From Anaeromyces robustus (taxonomy: Eukaryota > Neocallimastigomycota > Neocallimastigomycetes > Neocallimastigales > Neocallimastigaceae): a stretch of DNA of 52,872 bases. Every line of letters starts with the position of its first letter. The first letter of the stretch is position 1. A program made the translations under genes and the position numbers. Below, in pieces: positions 11,841 through 23,666 of this stretch. The DNA lies in contig MCFG01000309.1 of NCBI GenBank assembly GCA_002104895.1, positions 32,501 through 85,372 of the forward strand. Reading direction: 5' to 3'. Below the pieces are notes generated by a model. The model ran no database searches. It saw nothing but the letters and a program-made list of their open reading frames with translations, and was not told the origin of the DNA.

Positions 11841-13703
11841 ATAATAATAATATCTTTTATTTCTTTTATTATTTTAGAAAAAAAAATTCATTAAAATACA
11901 ATGAATTTTCTTTATATTTTTAAATATTTTTAAAGTTGGTTTTATTTATTTGTTTTATTTATTTGTTTTATATATATTTGTTATATATATGTTTTTTTTA
12001 TAATTTGATTAACTCATCCATCCATCCATCCATCTTTTTATTAATATTTAATTTTAATTAATTTTTTTTTTGTTTTTTTTTTTTTTTTTAGTTTTTCTTA
12101 TATATATATTATATATATTTTTATTATATATTATAATTTTTTTATTTTTTGTATATTAAATATATATATTTTATATATTGATTTATTTCATTTAAAAAAA
12201 AAAATTTTTTTTTATATTATAAAATTATTAATTTTAAATAAAATAATTTTTCTTTTTAATTTTGTTATATATATGTAATATATATATTTATGGATATAGA
12301 AAAAATCTAAAAGTTTTGATGAATATACCTGGGCTGGTCAAACAAGAATACGAGCCACGTCATTACATGAAGGAAGTTTTTCAGGTAACACACACAAAAA
12401 AAAAGATAAATGAAATAAGAAATAAAATACAATTTTTAATATAATATCTATTATTACTAATTATAAATATATATATATAAATATATATATAATTTAAAAA
12501 AAAAAAAAAAATAAAGATTTTGCTTCAAATCCTATAGGAAAATCAAAAGTAGAAGATGATACAGATATTGAATTAAATGTTGAAGATGATGAAACTGAAA
12601 TCTATGGTCAGAAACAATATCCTTTTTAAATATATATAAATATAATTTTTGATGTTTTTTTTTTTTTTTTTTTTTTTTTAGAGAGAGTTAAAATCTAAAA
12701 TATAAATCATATAAAATGAATATTTATAGTTGAGATTTTGTTTTTTGTTTTTGTTTTAATCTTTAATTTTTATATTTTATTTTTTTTTTTTTTAAAAAAA
12801 ATACATATGGAGAGCATAATATAGTACAATTAAAAATAGAAAATACTAAAAAATTGGAAGAAGAAAATAATAAAAATAATACTACTGCTTCTCCAAGAAA
12901 GAAAAGGTAAAGAAAAGAAAAAAATGATTTTATATTATTAATATTATTAATAATATTAATTATTATTGATAAATGGCCTTTTTTTTATTTATTATTTTTG
13001 CTTTTATTAATATTTAATAAATATTGCTGAAAATATTTATTATTAAGTTCTATCATTAGAATTACGATACCAAAAAATTTAATAAAAAATAGTCAAAAAA
13101 ATAATGATTCACAAAAAGAAAATAAAGAAAAGGAACAAAAACAAGAAGATCATTATAAGAAACCACAAGTATTCATAGAAGAAAGAAAAGATGATAAAAG
13201 TTTAATTATTGATGCCTTAAGAGAAAAAATAAGAGAAATGGTAATTATAATAAAAAAAACTCAAAAAAAAAAAAAAAAAAAAAAAAAAAAGAAATACTTT
13301 ATATATATTAATTAATTTTAAAACTTTTCTATTTAATAATGTTTTAATATAATATATATAATTATTTATATGATTTAATTAAAATACATAATACATATTT
13401 TTTTAAACTACATAATAATAATAATAATAATACTTTATAAATAAATATTTTTTTTTTTTTTTTTGCCTTTATATAATATAATATATATATGTATGAATGT
13501 ATGTTTGTATAAAGGAAAAACAACAAAAAGATGTAAATAAATGTTTAATCTGTTTAGAACCTTTTGTTAATCCAGTTACTTCCATTAATTGTTGGCATGT
13601 TTTTTGTGAAAAATGTTGGTTACAAACTTTAGGGGCTAAACGTCTTTGTCCTCAATGTCAAATTATCACTGGTCCTGGTGATTTAAGAAGAATTTATTTA
13701 TAG
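10398..13703 (+). CDS. RNF220-like RING E3 ubiquitin ligase
   Basis: Hand-built model of eight exons: 10398-10640, 10931-10982, 11442-11671, 12300-12384, 12517-12616, 12805-12906, 13060-13240 and 13515-13703. All phases agree and give 393 residues. The family is recognised from the C-terminal C3HC4 RING (Cys341 onward: CLIC, CWHVFCEKCW, CPQC) and its signature ending TLGAKRLCPQC then GDLRRIYL. It is also recognised from the middle-domain motif YTWAGQTRIRATSLHEGSF and the acidic stretch ending EIYGQKQYGEHNIV. Two Cys/His clusters lie nearer the N-terminus (CPICQE, then CFMCGTVLYGS with HIDRC). RNF220 proteins transfer ubiquitin to substrate proteins; the substrate here is unknown. Intron 5 looks like a U12-type AT-AC intron. 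The gene is convergent with RBM48, 386 bases away. Confidence 0.88.
12617..12804 (+). other. Probable U12-type AT-AC intron
   Basis: Intron 5 of the RNF220-like gene, 188 bases. It begins ATATCCTTT, the full minor-spliceosome 5' consensus, and ends AC. Joining CA to A-TAT-GGA-GAG restores YGQKQYGEHNIV, which resembles the family's YGKPQYTEADVI. The alternative GT-AG choice (GT at 12607, AG at 12811-12812) also keeps the frame but removes these residues and uses weak sites. A TTTTTTAAA sequence just upstream of the 3' end could serve as a poor branch site. A better match, ATCTTTAAT, lies near 12759-12767 but is further from the 3' end than usual. Confidence 0.75.
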
Positions 13704-14089
13704 AAAAAACTAAAAAAAAAAAATAAAATATAAAAATATAAACCTATAAACTAAATATATATATATAAATATATATATATGTATAATTTTTAATTTATAA
13801 TTTATAATATTTATTTAAACATTTAAATAAGCATGCATGTTATTAATTACATTTAAATATATACAAATGTTATAAAAATTTTTATTTAATTCAATCATAT
13901 ATATATATAAAATAAAAAAACTATAGATGTATATCAATCTAGATTTATAAAATAAATATATATAATTAAATATTAATATTTAAAAAAAAAAAAATAATAA
14001 TAATAAATATATTAATTTAGACATATAATATTTATATTCAATGTATAATAAATGTATATTTAAAACTTTTTTTCTTTTTTCTTTTTTTT
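13704..14089. other. Short convergent 3' intergenic
   Basis: 386 bases between the stop codons of the RNF220-like gene and RBM48. Only A+T-rich sequence with several AATAAA-like and TATATA tracts is present; both genes presumably end transcription here. Confidence 0.7.
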
Positions 14090-15758
14090 TCATATTCTAC
14101 GTCTTTGTCTTTTTGATGCTGGTAGGGATGAATGATTCAATCCATTATTTTTTAGAATTTTTCTATTATTATTACTACTACTATTACTATTATCATTGTC
14201 ATTATTATTGTTATTATTATTGGTATCATTAGGTAAAAGATGAATTTTTCTTTTAGTATTGTGATTTCTTTGATTATAACTAAGAATATTACTATTTTTA
14301 TTTGAATTTGTAGTTATACTATCTTTATGATTCATTAAGGGTATAGGTTGATTATAAAAATTCATTAAATTTGGTTTATTTTTTTTCTTATTCATATTAT
14401 CCTCTTCTTCCTTTTTCGGAGCTAAATTCTGTTTTGCCTGTTTATTATTTAAATAATAATTTATATATATATATATAAATATATATATATTTTTTATTTT
14501 ATTTAATATATAATATATAATATATATGAAAATATATTAATTATAGATATTTTTACATTCATTTCATGTATATTAATAGATTTTTTGAAATATTATTTAT
14601 TTAATTATTAATATATAAATTAAAAATATTATATCTAATTTATTCAAAATATAATTAATTATTTACCAAAGATTCTAATCTTTTAAATACACTTTGTATT
14701 CTATCTTCCATTTTTAAACGTATATCATCCTCAGTTTCGGATTCCGGTGAATATTCTACTTTTAAAGGACTACCATAAAAAACATATTTATTCAATTTTC
14801 TTCTTGCTATTCTTTTTTAAATAAAGATAAAAATATAAGAAATAAAAAAAAAGAATAATAAAATTAAAATTATTATTATTATTATTATTTTTTTTAACTA
14901 TGAAGAAATTTCTAAAATTTCATTTATAATATTATATATATATATATATAAATTTAAAGAATAATAAAAATAATATATATATTAATTATTATTATTATTA
15001 TTTATACCTTGCTTGACTAATATTTTTAAATTTTATCCAATAAGTATCAAAATAACTTGTTGTATTATCATGTTCATCAAGAAAACGATATCTTTTAAAA
15101 AAAAAAAATACATTAATTTAAAATTTTATAAAATAGGATAATAAGAAAAAAAAAAGTTATTATTTTTTATTTTATTTAAATATTTTTTTATATAAAGAAA
15201 AAAAAAATATATATATATATATAATACTACTATTATTACTCTTCAATTGGTCCATATAATGCGAAAAGTTCTATTAATTCTTTTGTAATTCCCAATGTTG
15301 GAACATTGGATACAATTAAATATCTTAAAATAATAATTATTAAATTGATAAAATAATAATTATTAAATTATTCTCTTTCTAAATTAAAAAAAAAAAGAAA
15401 ACTATTTATAGACGATATTATGCTTATATATATATATTTTAAAAATTACCTTGATTCCTGTACTATAGTATAAACTAATACAATAAAATATAATAAAATA
15501 TATATGTTAAAAATATATAAATTTTTAATTTTTTTTATATTATATTTCTAAAATATATCGTTATAAATATAAAACATTTATTAAAATGTTGAAAAAAAAA
15601 GGAATAATTATAATACCTTTAACTGCTGTTGGATTATTTCCTTTTCTATATTCTTTTCTATTATTACTTACTTCTGAGGAAGTTGTGGTATCAATGGTAA
15701 TATTATTTAATACATTATTATCATTATTTGTGGATTCTTTCGTATTAATATCAGTCAT
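14090..15758 (-). CDS. RBM48 homologue, minor-spliceosome RNA-binding protein
   Basis: Six exons on the minus strand: 15758-15617, 15474-15450, 15323-15240, 15091-15008, 14811-14667 and 14437-14090. Phases agree and give 275 residues. The RBM48 family is recognised from EYRKGNNPTAVKVYT, then ESRYLIVSNVPTLGITKEL, IELFALYGPIEEY and YGSPLKVEYSPESETEDD. These form one RRM domain at about residues 50-130, followed by the conserved family extension. The tail (from about 165) is Lys/Asn-rich with an Asn/Ser run and a basic end, SKRQRRRI. Known members act with ARMC7 in the U12-dependent spliceosome. Exon 2 is only 25 bases, and its first residues (VYTI) are needed to match the family, which fixes the acceptor at 15475-15476. 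A nuclear role is inferred from the family. Confidence 0.9.
15450..15474 (-). other. 25-base microexon of RBM48
   Basis: Encodes VYTIVQES plus part of Arg. An alternative acceptor 12 bases downstream would leave a 13-base exon in the same frame but would drop VYTI, which the family conserves, so the longer form is preferred. Confidence 0.8.
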
Positions 15759-16090
15759 TTTATTATTATTTTTATTATTCTATTCATATTATTAAATAGG
15801 TAAACATTTTTTATGACTATTTTTTTTATTTTACTTATTATTATTTTTTTCTTTTTTATTTTTTTTTTTAATCTATTTCTAATTTTTTATAAAAGTATTT
15901 TTTTTTTGAAATGATTTCATTTCTATTTTTTATATAAATAATTTATAATAATGTTACAAAACAAAGAAATTAAATTAAATTAATATATATGTCAAAGAAA
16001 ATTGAAATTAATTTAATTATTTTGTTATTATTAAATAATGTTCATTGTATTTGAAATACATTAATTTATTATTGTTATATTTATTTTATT
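15759..16090. other. RBM48 upstream region
   Basis: A+T-rich sequence upstream of the RBM48 start codon. It presumably contains its promoter and leader; no recognisable motif. Confidence 0.55.
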
Positions 16091-16107
16091 TTATTTTTTT
16101 TGGTATT

Positions 16108-16692
16108 AGCCACAATTAGTATAAAATGAATGAAAATAAAAAAAATATTTAATTATTTAAAATAAAAAAGTTTATTATTAAAAAACCTATATTTATAAAA
16201 CTGTTTTTTTTAAATTATCAATTAAACAATAGATTAAGAGTCTAATATTTAATTATTTGAAAACAAAATAAATGTTGCTCATTACATTATTTCGGATGAA
16301 CAAGATTAAAGAATTATATGACAACCAAAAAAAAACTTAGGATATTACTTATTATATTAACAGATTGGATACTTTAAAAACAAAGAACCTAGATGATAGC
16401 TTTGAAATAATCAATAAAATTGAAGAAAACTTTTCAATATTCTTGATGAAAATGGTTATAAATTAGGAACTTTGGTAAAAAAACTATAGGTATATTTACT
16501 GTACGTTACCAAAAGAACGACAAATCAAGATTTAACTCTTAATCCAGATATAGAATTTTCGAAATTTGTGGAAGAAGCAAAAAAAAAAAAAAATAATAAA
16601 TGTTTTGGAATATTATTCAGGAAAATCATATGAAAAAAATTTAAAAAACAATAAAATTGAAGATTTGATGGACATAGATTACATATTGAAAC

Positions 16693-16736
<44 letters not shown>

Positions 16737-16973
16737 AATTATTCAAAAATAAAAATTAAAAGAGAAGAAAACTATTGTTATATTTGTGAAATGAAAGAAC
16801 ACACAACAGATAGATACGAATTTAATTCTAAGGTTCGTAAAGAAAGAAAAAGAAATAAAATTTAAGGAAAAAGTAGAAATAAAAATCGATGGAATAAAAA
16901 AAAAGGAAAGTAACTGAATGTTCAGAATATATAACAAATGATAATCTATTGAATACTTAAGCCACAATTAGTA
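16108..16973 (+). mobile_element. Gag-like fossil of an LTR-retroelement relative
   Basis: A weathered block with protein-like composition between two exact 14-base direct repeats, agccacaattagta (16108-16121 and 16960-16973). On the plus strand the block resembles a retroelement gag: a helical Lys/Glu-rich part followed by a zinc-knuckle-like patch near 16775-16825. It is clearly broken, with several breaks and a 41-base poly-A run inside. No pol region or long terminal repeats are recognisable. The family is uncertain (copia- or gypsy-type) and the age looks old relative to host genes. Confidence 0.4.
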
Positions 16974-16980
16974 CAAAGAC

Positions 16981-18245
16981 GAATGTAATTTTCAAAATTT
17001 TCAAAATTTAATAATAAAATACTTTTATTTTATGGTAACTACAAAGTTTATTACGTTTTATAATTTATCAAATTAAAAGAAAAAAAAAAAAAGTTAAAAA
17101 CTTTTTAATTATTTTTTTAAATTTAAAGTAAACCCTTTTATTTATTTATAATAATTAATATATAAATAAATAATGAATAAATATATAATACATTTAAATT
17201 AAATGGATAATCCAAAATAAAATAAATGAATGAATAAACAGAAAATTATTATAAATTATAAACTAAACCATTTTTTTTAAAAAAAAACTCTTTATTGAAT
17301 TATATTTAATAATCGTAATAAAAATTGGAAAAAAATAAGAAAAAAGAAAAAAAAAGAAATAATATATATATAAAGAAAATTAAACATCATATATTAAAAT
17401 ATTAAATATTGGAGGGTATAATAATTAGCTTTTTTTTTTTTTTATTGTTTCAATGACCCTTTTTATTATTTTACATTCAAAATAATATTTAAATATTTTT
17501 CTATATATTTTCTATATAATAACTTTTTTTCAAAAAACATATATTTGAAACAAAAGTTTAATCTTAAATGACATATTTCACTAATATATATCTTTATTTT
17601 TTTGTATTAAAAAAGTAAGGATAAGGATCAAAAATGAATATTAAATAAATAAATAATTAATTTTTTTATAAGTGTAATAAATTAATGGAGGTTGATAATA
17701 AATGAATGAATTAATAAATAAATAATTTTTTCCATTAAAATTGACTAAAACGTATAAAATAATAGTTATATTAATTATTTTTATATAATAAAAATCTTAA
17801 ATTTACCGTAGTCATTAATTAATAGATCATTTTTAAATAAATTATTGTAATATAATTTTTTATTTTTGTTAAAAAATAAAGATAATGATATTAAAAATAT
17901 TACTATTTTCATTAGGCAAATTTAAGAAAAAAATCAAGACTTATAAATAATAAATGCCATATAATAGAAAATTTATAAATAAGAATGATTTAAACTTTTT
18001 TTTTTTTTATCCAAAATATATTGGTAAATTAAAAAAATTATAGATTTTTAAATTATTTGAGATATTTTAAAAGTATATTTTAGCATATCAATTTTTCTAT
18101 ATTATTGGCTATTCTTTTAATTTTTATTTAAACCATGACATCTTTTAAAATAGTTTAAAAATATTAGATATTTTTTAGTTAATAACTTAATAATATTTTT
18201 TAGAGTTTTTTTTCAGTATTATTATTATTATTTAAGATAAAGTCA

Positions 18246-18276
<31 letters not shown>

Positions 18277-21064
18277 AGTAAAAAAAAATAAAATAATTAT
18301 GAATTTGTTATATTTTATTATAAAAAGTTTTTTTATATATATTAATTTTTATAAATTTTTGATTTTTTACTTTTTGGTAGTTTTTGGGTTACACTTAATT
18401 AATTTAATTTTTAATTAAATTATTATAATATATTATACTATATTATAATATATTGAATATAATTCTTTATACTAATGGCATTATAAGTAATAGATAGAAA
18501 AATAAGACTTTTTTTTATTTTTTATTATTTTAATTATATATAATTATAATAATAATTAATCATTAATCATTATAATAATTTTATAATTAATAATTAATAA
18601 TTATTATTTGTTATTACTAAATATTCAATGATATATAATTAATAGTTGTAGTTTATAATAGTGTAGTTTATTTAAGTAATATTTCTAAATTATCATTCAT
18701 TTATTTTCATTAATTTGCTTATTTTCAATATAAAATTATATATTTATCAAATGATATATAGCTTTAATGATTATCTTTTTAAAGTTTTTTTTTATATTAA
18801 TATAAATTCTTTATTAAAAATCTAAAATAAAAATAATTATAAAAATAAAAATATTGTTGTTGTTGTTAGAATTAAGAATTTTTAATATAAAAATTAATTG
18901 TTCAAAGCAAAATCTTTCTGTTATTTCTTTTTTTTTACTTTTATGGTATAAAGGTATTATACATTAAATCTTTTTTTTTTTTTTTTTTATATTAAAATTA
19001 ATTTATTTATTAAATAAAAATAAATAAAAAATTTTTTTTTAAAATATTTTATTTTAATATATGTTGATGACTGACTTCTTTTCTTATTTTATTAATACAT
19101 ATTATAATTATAATTATAATTATATCTTGAATAGAATAATTGTTTGTTGTTTAAATATCAAAAAAGTTATTATATAATATAATTGAAAATAAATAGTTAG
19201 ATAATTAATACTACTACTAATAATAATAATAATAATAATATAAAAAGAAAGTGTAATAATTTATGTAGGAATTTTTTTTTTCTTTTTTAAATTTTATATT
19301 TTTAATTTAAATGTCTATATATTATGATTTAATTTATAATAATATATAGGTTAAATTAAATCATTTATTATATATTAACTTTAATATATATATTATTTAT
19401 TATTTTACTGTTCGTTTTTTTTTTTTAAGTTTTTTTTTTTCTTCTTCTGTTTTATAAATAATATTTTGTTTTTTTTTTATTATTATTTTTTATTTATTAT
19501 TCTTTATAATAATCAAATTTATTTATATAGAATTATATATACTAATATGTTATTGAATATATTCTTAAATATATTATAAATATAATATGTAATAACCTAC
19601 AACAAAAAACATAATTTACTAAGTATTTTTTTTTAATATGAAAAAATAATACAAAAGTAAGAAAAGCTTTCATGTTTATATAGTAAATATAAATATAAAT
19701 ATAAATATTTATTTTTTTTTTCTAAAGCTTTTATTCACTCTATGCATATTACAACTACATTATAAATTTTATTATATTTTATAAGGGTATATAAAACAAA
19801 ACAAATTCATAATTAAAAAAAGAAAAACAAACAAAAATATAAATAATTATATATACTTATTTGTATTATATTTTCAAATATATAAATTTATTTTTAATAA
19901 ATATTTATATTAACATTTCATTAAAATCAAGACAATAATAATATTCGAGTATTATATATATATATATATAAAAATCAATGATTATAAATTCATTAAAAAA
20001 ATATAAATAAATAAAGAGTAAAGAGAATTATTTTTTTTTTACAGTGATATATTGTTCCAGTAATATATATATATATGTTTTAATTATATAATTGTTTATA
20101 TACTGCTCGATATTTTTTAAAAAATTATTTTTTATTCATTAATATATATATATTTATATAAAATTAATAAATAATAAATTCAAAAAGTAAAAAATAGAAA
20201 TGTTAATTGATAATCAAGTATAAAAGAAATACCAATAAATAAATTTTTGGAAGTTTGAAATTATTATCACATCAATATATGTTTTTATTTAAATATAAGA
20301 CAATATTAAAATAATATTAAAACATTTAAACATTTTAAATATACTCAATCTATGTTTTATTTATAGTAGTTAAATTCATTTATTTTAATTTACAAATTAT
20401 TTTTTATTCTATTATTTCATTTTATTATTAATATAATATTAATATTATGTTGACAAAAAAATAAATATTTATTTTTTATATTTCATTATTAATATTAAAT
20501 TTTAAAATATATAATAAGATATTAATTTATTTTATTTTTATTTTTTTTTTATATTTTATATATAGTTTATAAAAATATATACAGATATATCTAAGAAAAA
20601 AGAAAGGAATAAAATTTCAATATTTATTTTATCTTTTCTTTTCTCTCTTTTATTTCTTTTCCCTTTGTTCTCTTCTTTAATTCATATATTTATATGATAT
20701 ATACCATATATAGAGACAAAAGAGAATCTTCTTTCAATTTTAATTTAATATTTATTTAATTATAAAATTATATACATATATTAAACGAAAGATACAAGAG
20801 AAATTGAAAAAAAGAAAGAAAAAAAGACAATAACAAACAAATAAATAAATAATTAGAAAATAAATAAATAAATAGAGAATAAATAAATAAATAGCTTAGA
20901 AAAGAAAAATAGAATAATAAAATAAAAATAACAATAATAACAAATAAATAAATTAGAAAAAAAAAAAAAAGGAAAAACAAAAATAAAAACAATAACAATA
21001 ATAATATCAAACAATTAAATTAAAAAAAAATAAAAAAAAAAAAAAAAAACAGAATAAAAACAAC

Positions 21065-21115
<51 letters not shown>

Positions 21116-21171
21116 TCATAAATAATATAACTATCATTATATAAATACAATTATTTAATAATATAACAAAA
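16981..21171. other. 4 kb gene-poor interval upstream of HUL4-like gene
   Basis: No credible gene on either strand. It contains poly-A/T runs, TA runs, a GTT triplet patch near 18855, an AAT array near 21066-21113 and C/T-rich tracts near 20630-20680. The last few hundred bases (an A-rich leader with scattered C) probably form the 5' untranslated region of the HECT gene. Open frames here, such as 20768-21010 on the minus strand, are products of repeats. Confidence 0.65.
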
Positions 21172-21931
21172 ATGAGAGCAGCAGGAGGTCAAATGGTAAT
21201 AATAACTAATAATACTACTACTATTAATAATAATATTAATAATGATAATAAAATAATGATAATAACAATAATATATATATATATTTTTATAATATTATTA
21301 TATATAATTTAATATAATATAATATAATATAATATATTTTAATATATTTTTATTTATTATAATTCAATGAATAATAATAATAACAAATTATATAATGATA
21401 TAATAATGAAATATCTATGCTAATAAATTTCAATGAAAATAATTATATATTAAATTTAAACAAAATTCAATAATTATAAATTTTTAAAAAAAATAGAAAA
21501 AAGGTAGATGTTTTTGCTGTGATAGTTTATTACAATATCCAGCTGATGTAACTTGCTTTAGATGTACGGTTTGTGATACTATTAATGATATTACGCCTGC
21601 TTCCCAAGTAAAAGAAAGTAAATATATAAATAATTTTTTGAATTCATATTATATAATAATAAAAAAAAAGAGAACATTATTATATATAAGTATATATTTA
21701 AAATAATAATATTATTAATATTTTCAATATATATATATATTTTTTTTTTAATTTGTATCTATAATAGATAGTGTTTTGTCGGTTGAAACATTGAGTATGT
21801 TAAGTGAAATGGGAAATATAGCTATTTTTTTGGAATATATTAATTGCTATTTTTCAAGATTTTGTAATTTGAACTCAAGTTTTAAGGTTAATATTAAATA
21901 ATAAAATAATATAAATAAATAAATAAATAAG

Positions 21932-21982
<51 letters not shown>

Positions 21983-23615
21983 ATATAAATATAAATATAT
22001 ATATATAAATATATATCATATAATTATTATAATTAATAATAATTAAAGTAATAAAAATAAATCAATAAATAAAAATAAATCAATAAAATTATATGTATAT
22101 CATATCGAAATTAACTCAATATTTATTTAATATATGTATTTAAAATATTATAATATTTTTAAATATAGAAATCAGGAGAATCTGACCCATATGCTATTGA
22201 TTATGATGAATTAAAGAGGACTTATGATTATATTGAATTATTAGTAAGTGATATTTTTATTTTATATAGTATATATATAGTATATACATCTATATATGTA
22301 TATATATATTTTTTATTGATATATATCATTAATAAATTAATTAATAAATGATAAATATGAAAATTTTTTTATTATGTTAGGATAATGCAGCTGTTACAAA
22401 AGAAGTTATGTCTGATTTAGTAACTGTGTTAAAAAGACCAGGAAGAAGACTTCAAAATATTGGTGATATTCGTTTTTTATTGATAATATTTGAGGTAAAA
22501 AAAAAAAAAAACGAAAAAAAAAAAATATTTAAAAAGATATTTTTATTATAATAAATTTTAAATTAAATTATTAATTATATGTAATATTCATATATATATA
22601 TATATTTAATATTAAATATTAGTGTCCTTTATTATTCCACAATGGTACAAAAGAAGAAAAACTTAGAAATCATGAAATATTGAAAAGATTATTCGGTTTA
22701 ATATCGTGTTTATCTAATAATTTACATAAATATATGGTTTCAGTATTTACACTGTAAATTGAAGATAACTTTTTTTTTTTATTTTTAATAATTTTAATTT
22801 ATTAGTAGAGAAAAAAAGAATTTTTTTTATATTTATTATTTATATTAATATATATGTAATATTTTATGTTTATATATGTATATATATATTTTTTGTGAAA
22901 TATAGGTATTCAGAAGAAAATTTTAAAAAGAAAATAGAATTGGTAAATCACTTTATATCATATCGTTTAATGGAATTTGAAGATATGTATAAAATGTATC
23001 CAAGTGACTGGTCAATAAAAGCAGCAGCAAGAATTATGGCTTTACTTTGTAAATAGTTTTTTTTAATTAATTTTTTTATTAATTATTTTTAAATTTTTTC
23101 ATTTATTTTTTTTAAATTTTAATTTATATTATAATTATATTTCATTTTAATGGATTTATTCTTTTTAATATTTATTATTATATTATAATTGTATTTTATA
23201 TTTTATATATCATTTATCATTATATTTATTTACATTATGATTTTGGTATATTTATTTAATTATTAAAATGATTATAAATAGATGCAGCAAATAATATGCG
23301 TTCACCAAGTGTACCGATATCCGAATTTTATAATATGGCTGTCGATTTAATTGATATTAGTGGAGATTATAATAACTGGCAGAACGTTCAACCGTATGTT
23401 TTTTTTTTTTATATATATAATTCTGTTATTATTTAATTATCTATTATTATTTATTAAATTATATAAAAATAAATAATAATAATAATAATAAATATATATA
23501 TATATATTTTAATTGATTTATAAATAATATTATATATAATTTATATAGATGTTTCTCTTTTTGTCAATACCCATGTTTAATTTCATTAGGACAAAAAATT
23601 AATGTAAAAATTTTT

Positions 23616-23666
<51 letters not shown>

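Noticed and set aside
12607-12812. GT-AG alternative for intron 5 of the RNF220-like gene
   Set aside because: It keeps the frame but removes the family-like YGQKQYG segment and uses a GTCAGA donor and a purine-rich acceptor; the AT-AC version fits better.
14041-14232. Plus-strand Phe/Tyr-rich frame
   Set aside because: Antisense of the Asn/Ser run in RBM48.
15450-15462. 13-base form of RBM48 exon 2
   Set aside because: In frame, but it drops the family-conserved VYTI; the 25-base form is preferred.
20768-21010. Minus-strand Leu/Phe-rich frame
   Set aside because: Produced by A-rich leader sequence ahead of the HUL4-like gene.
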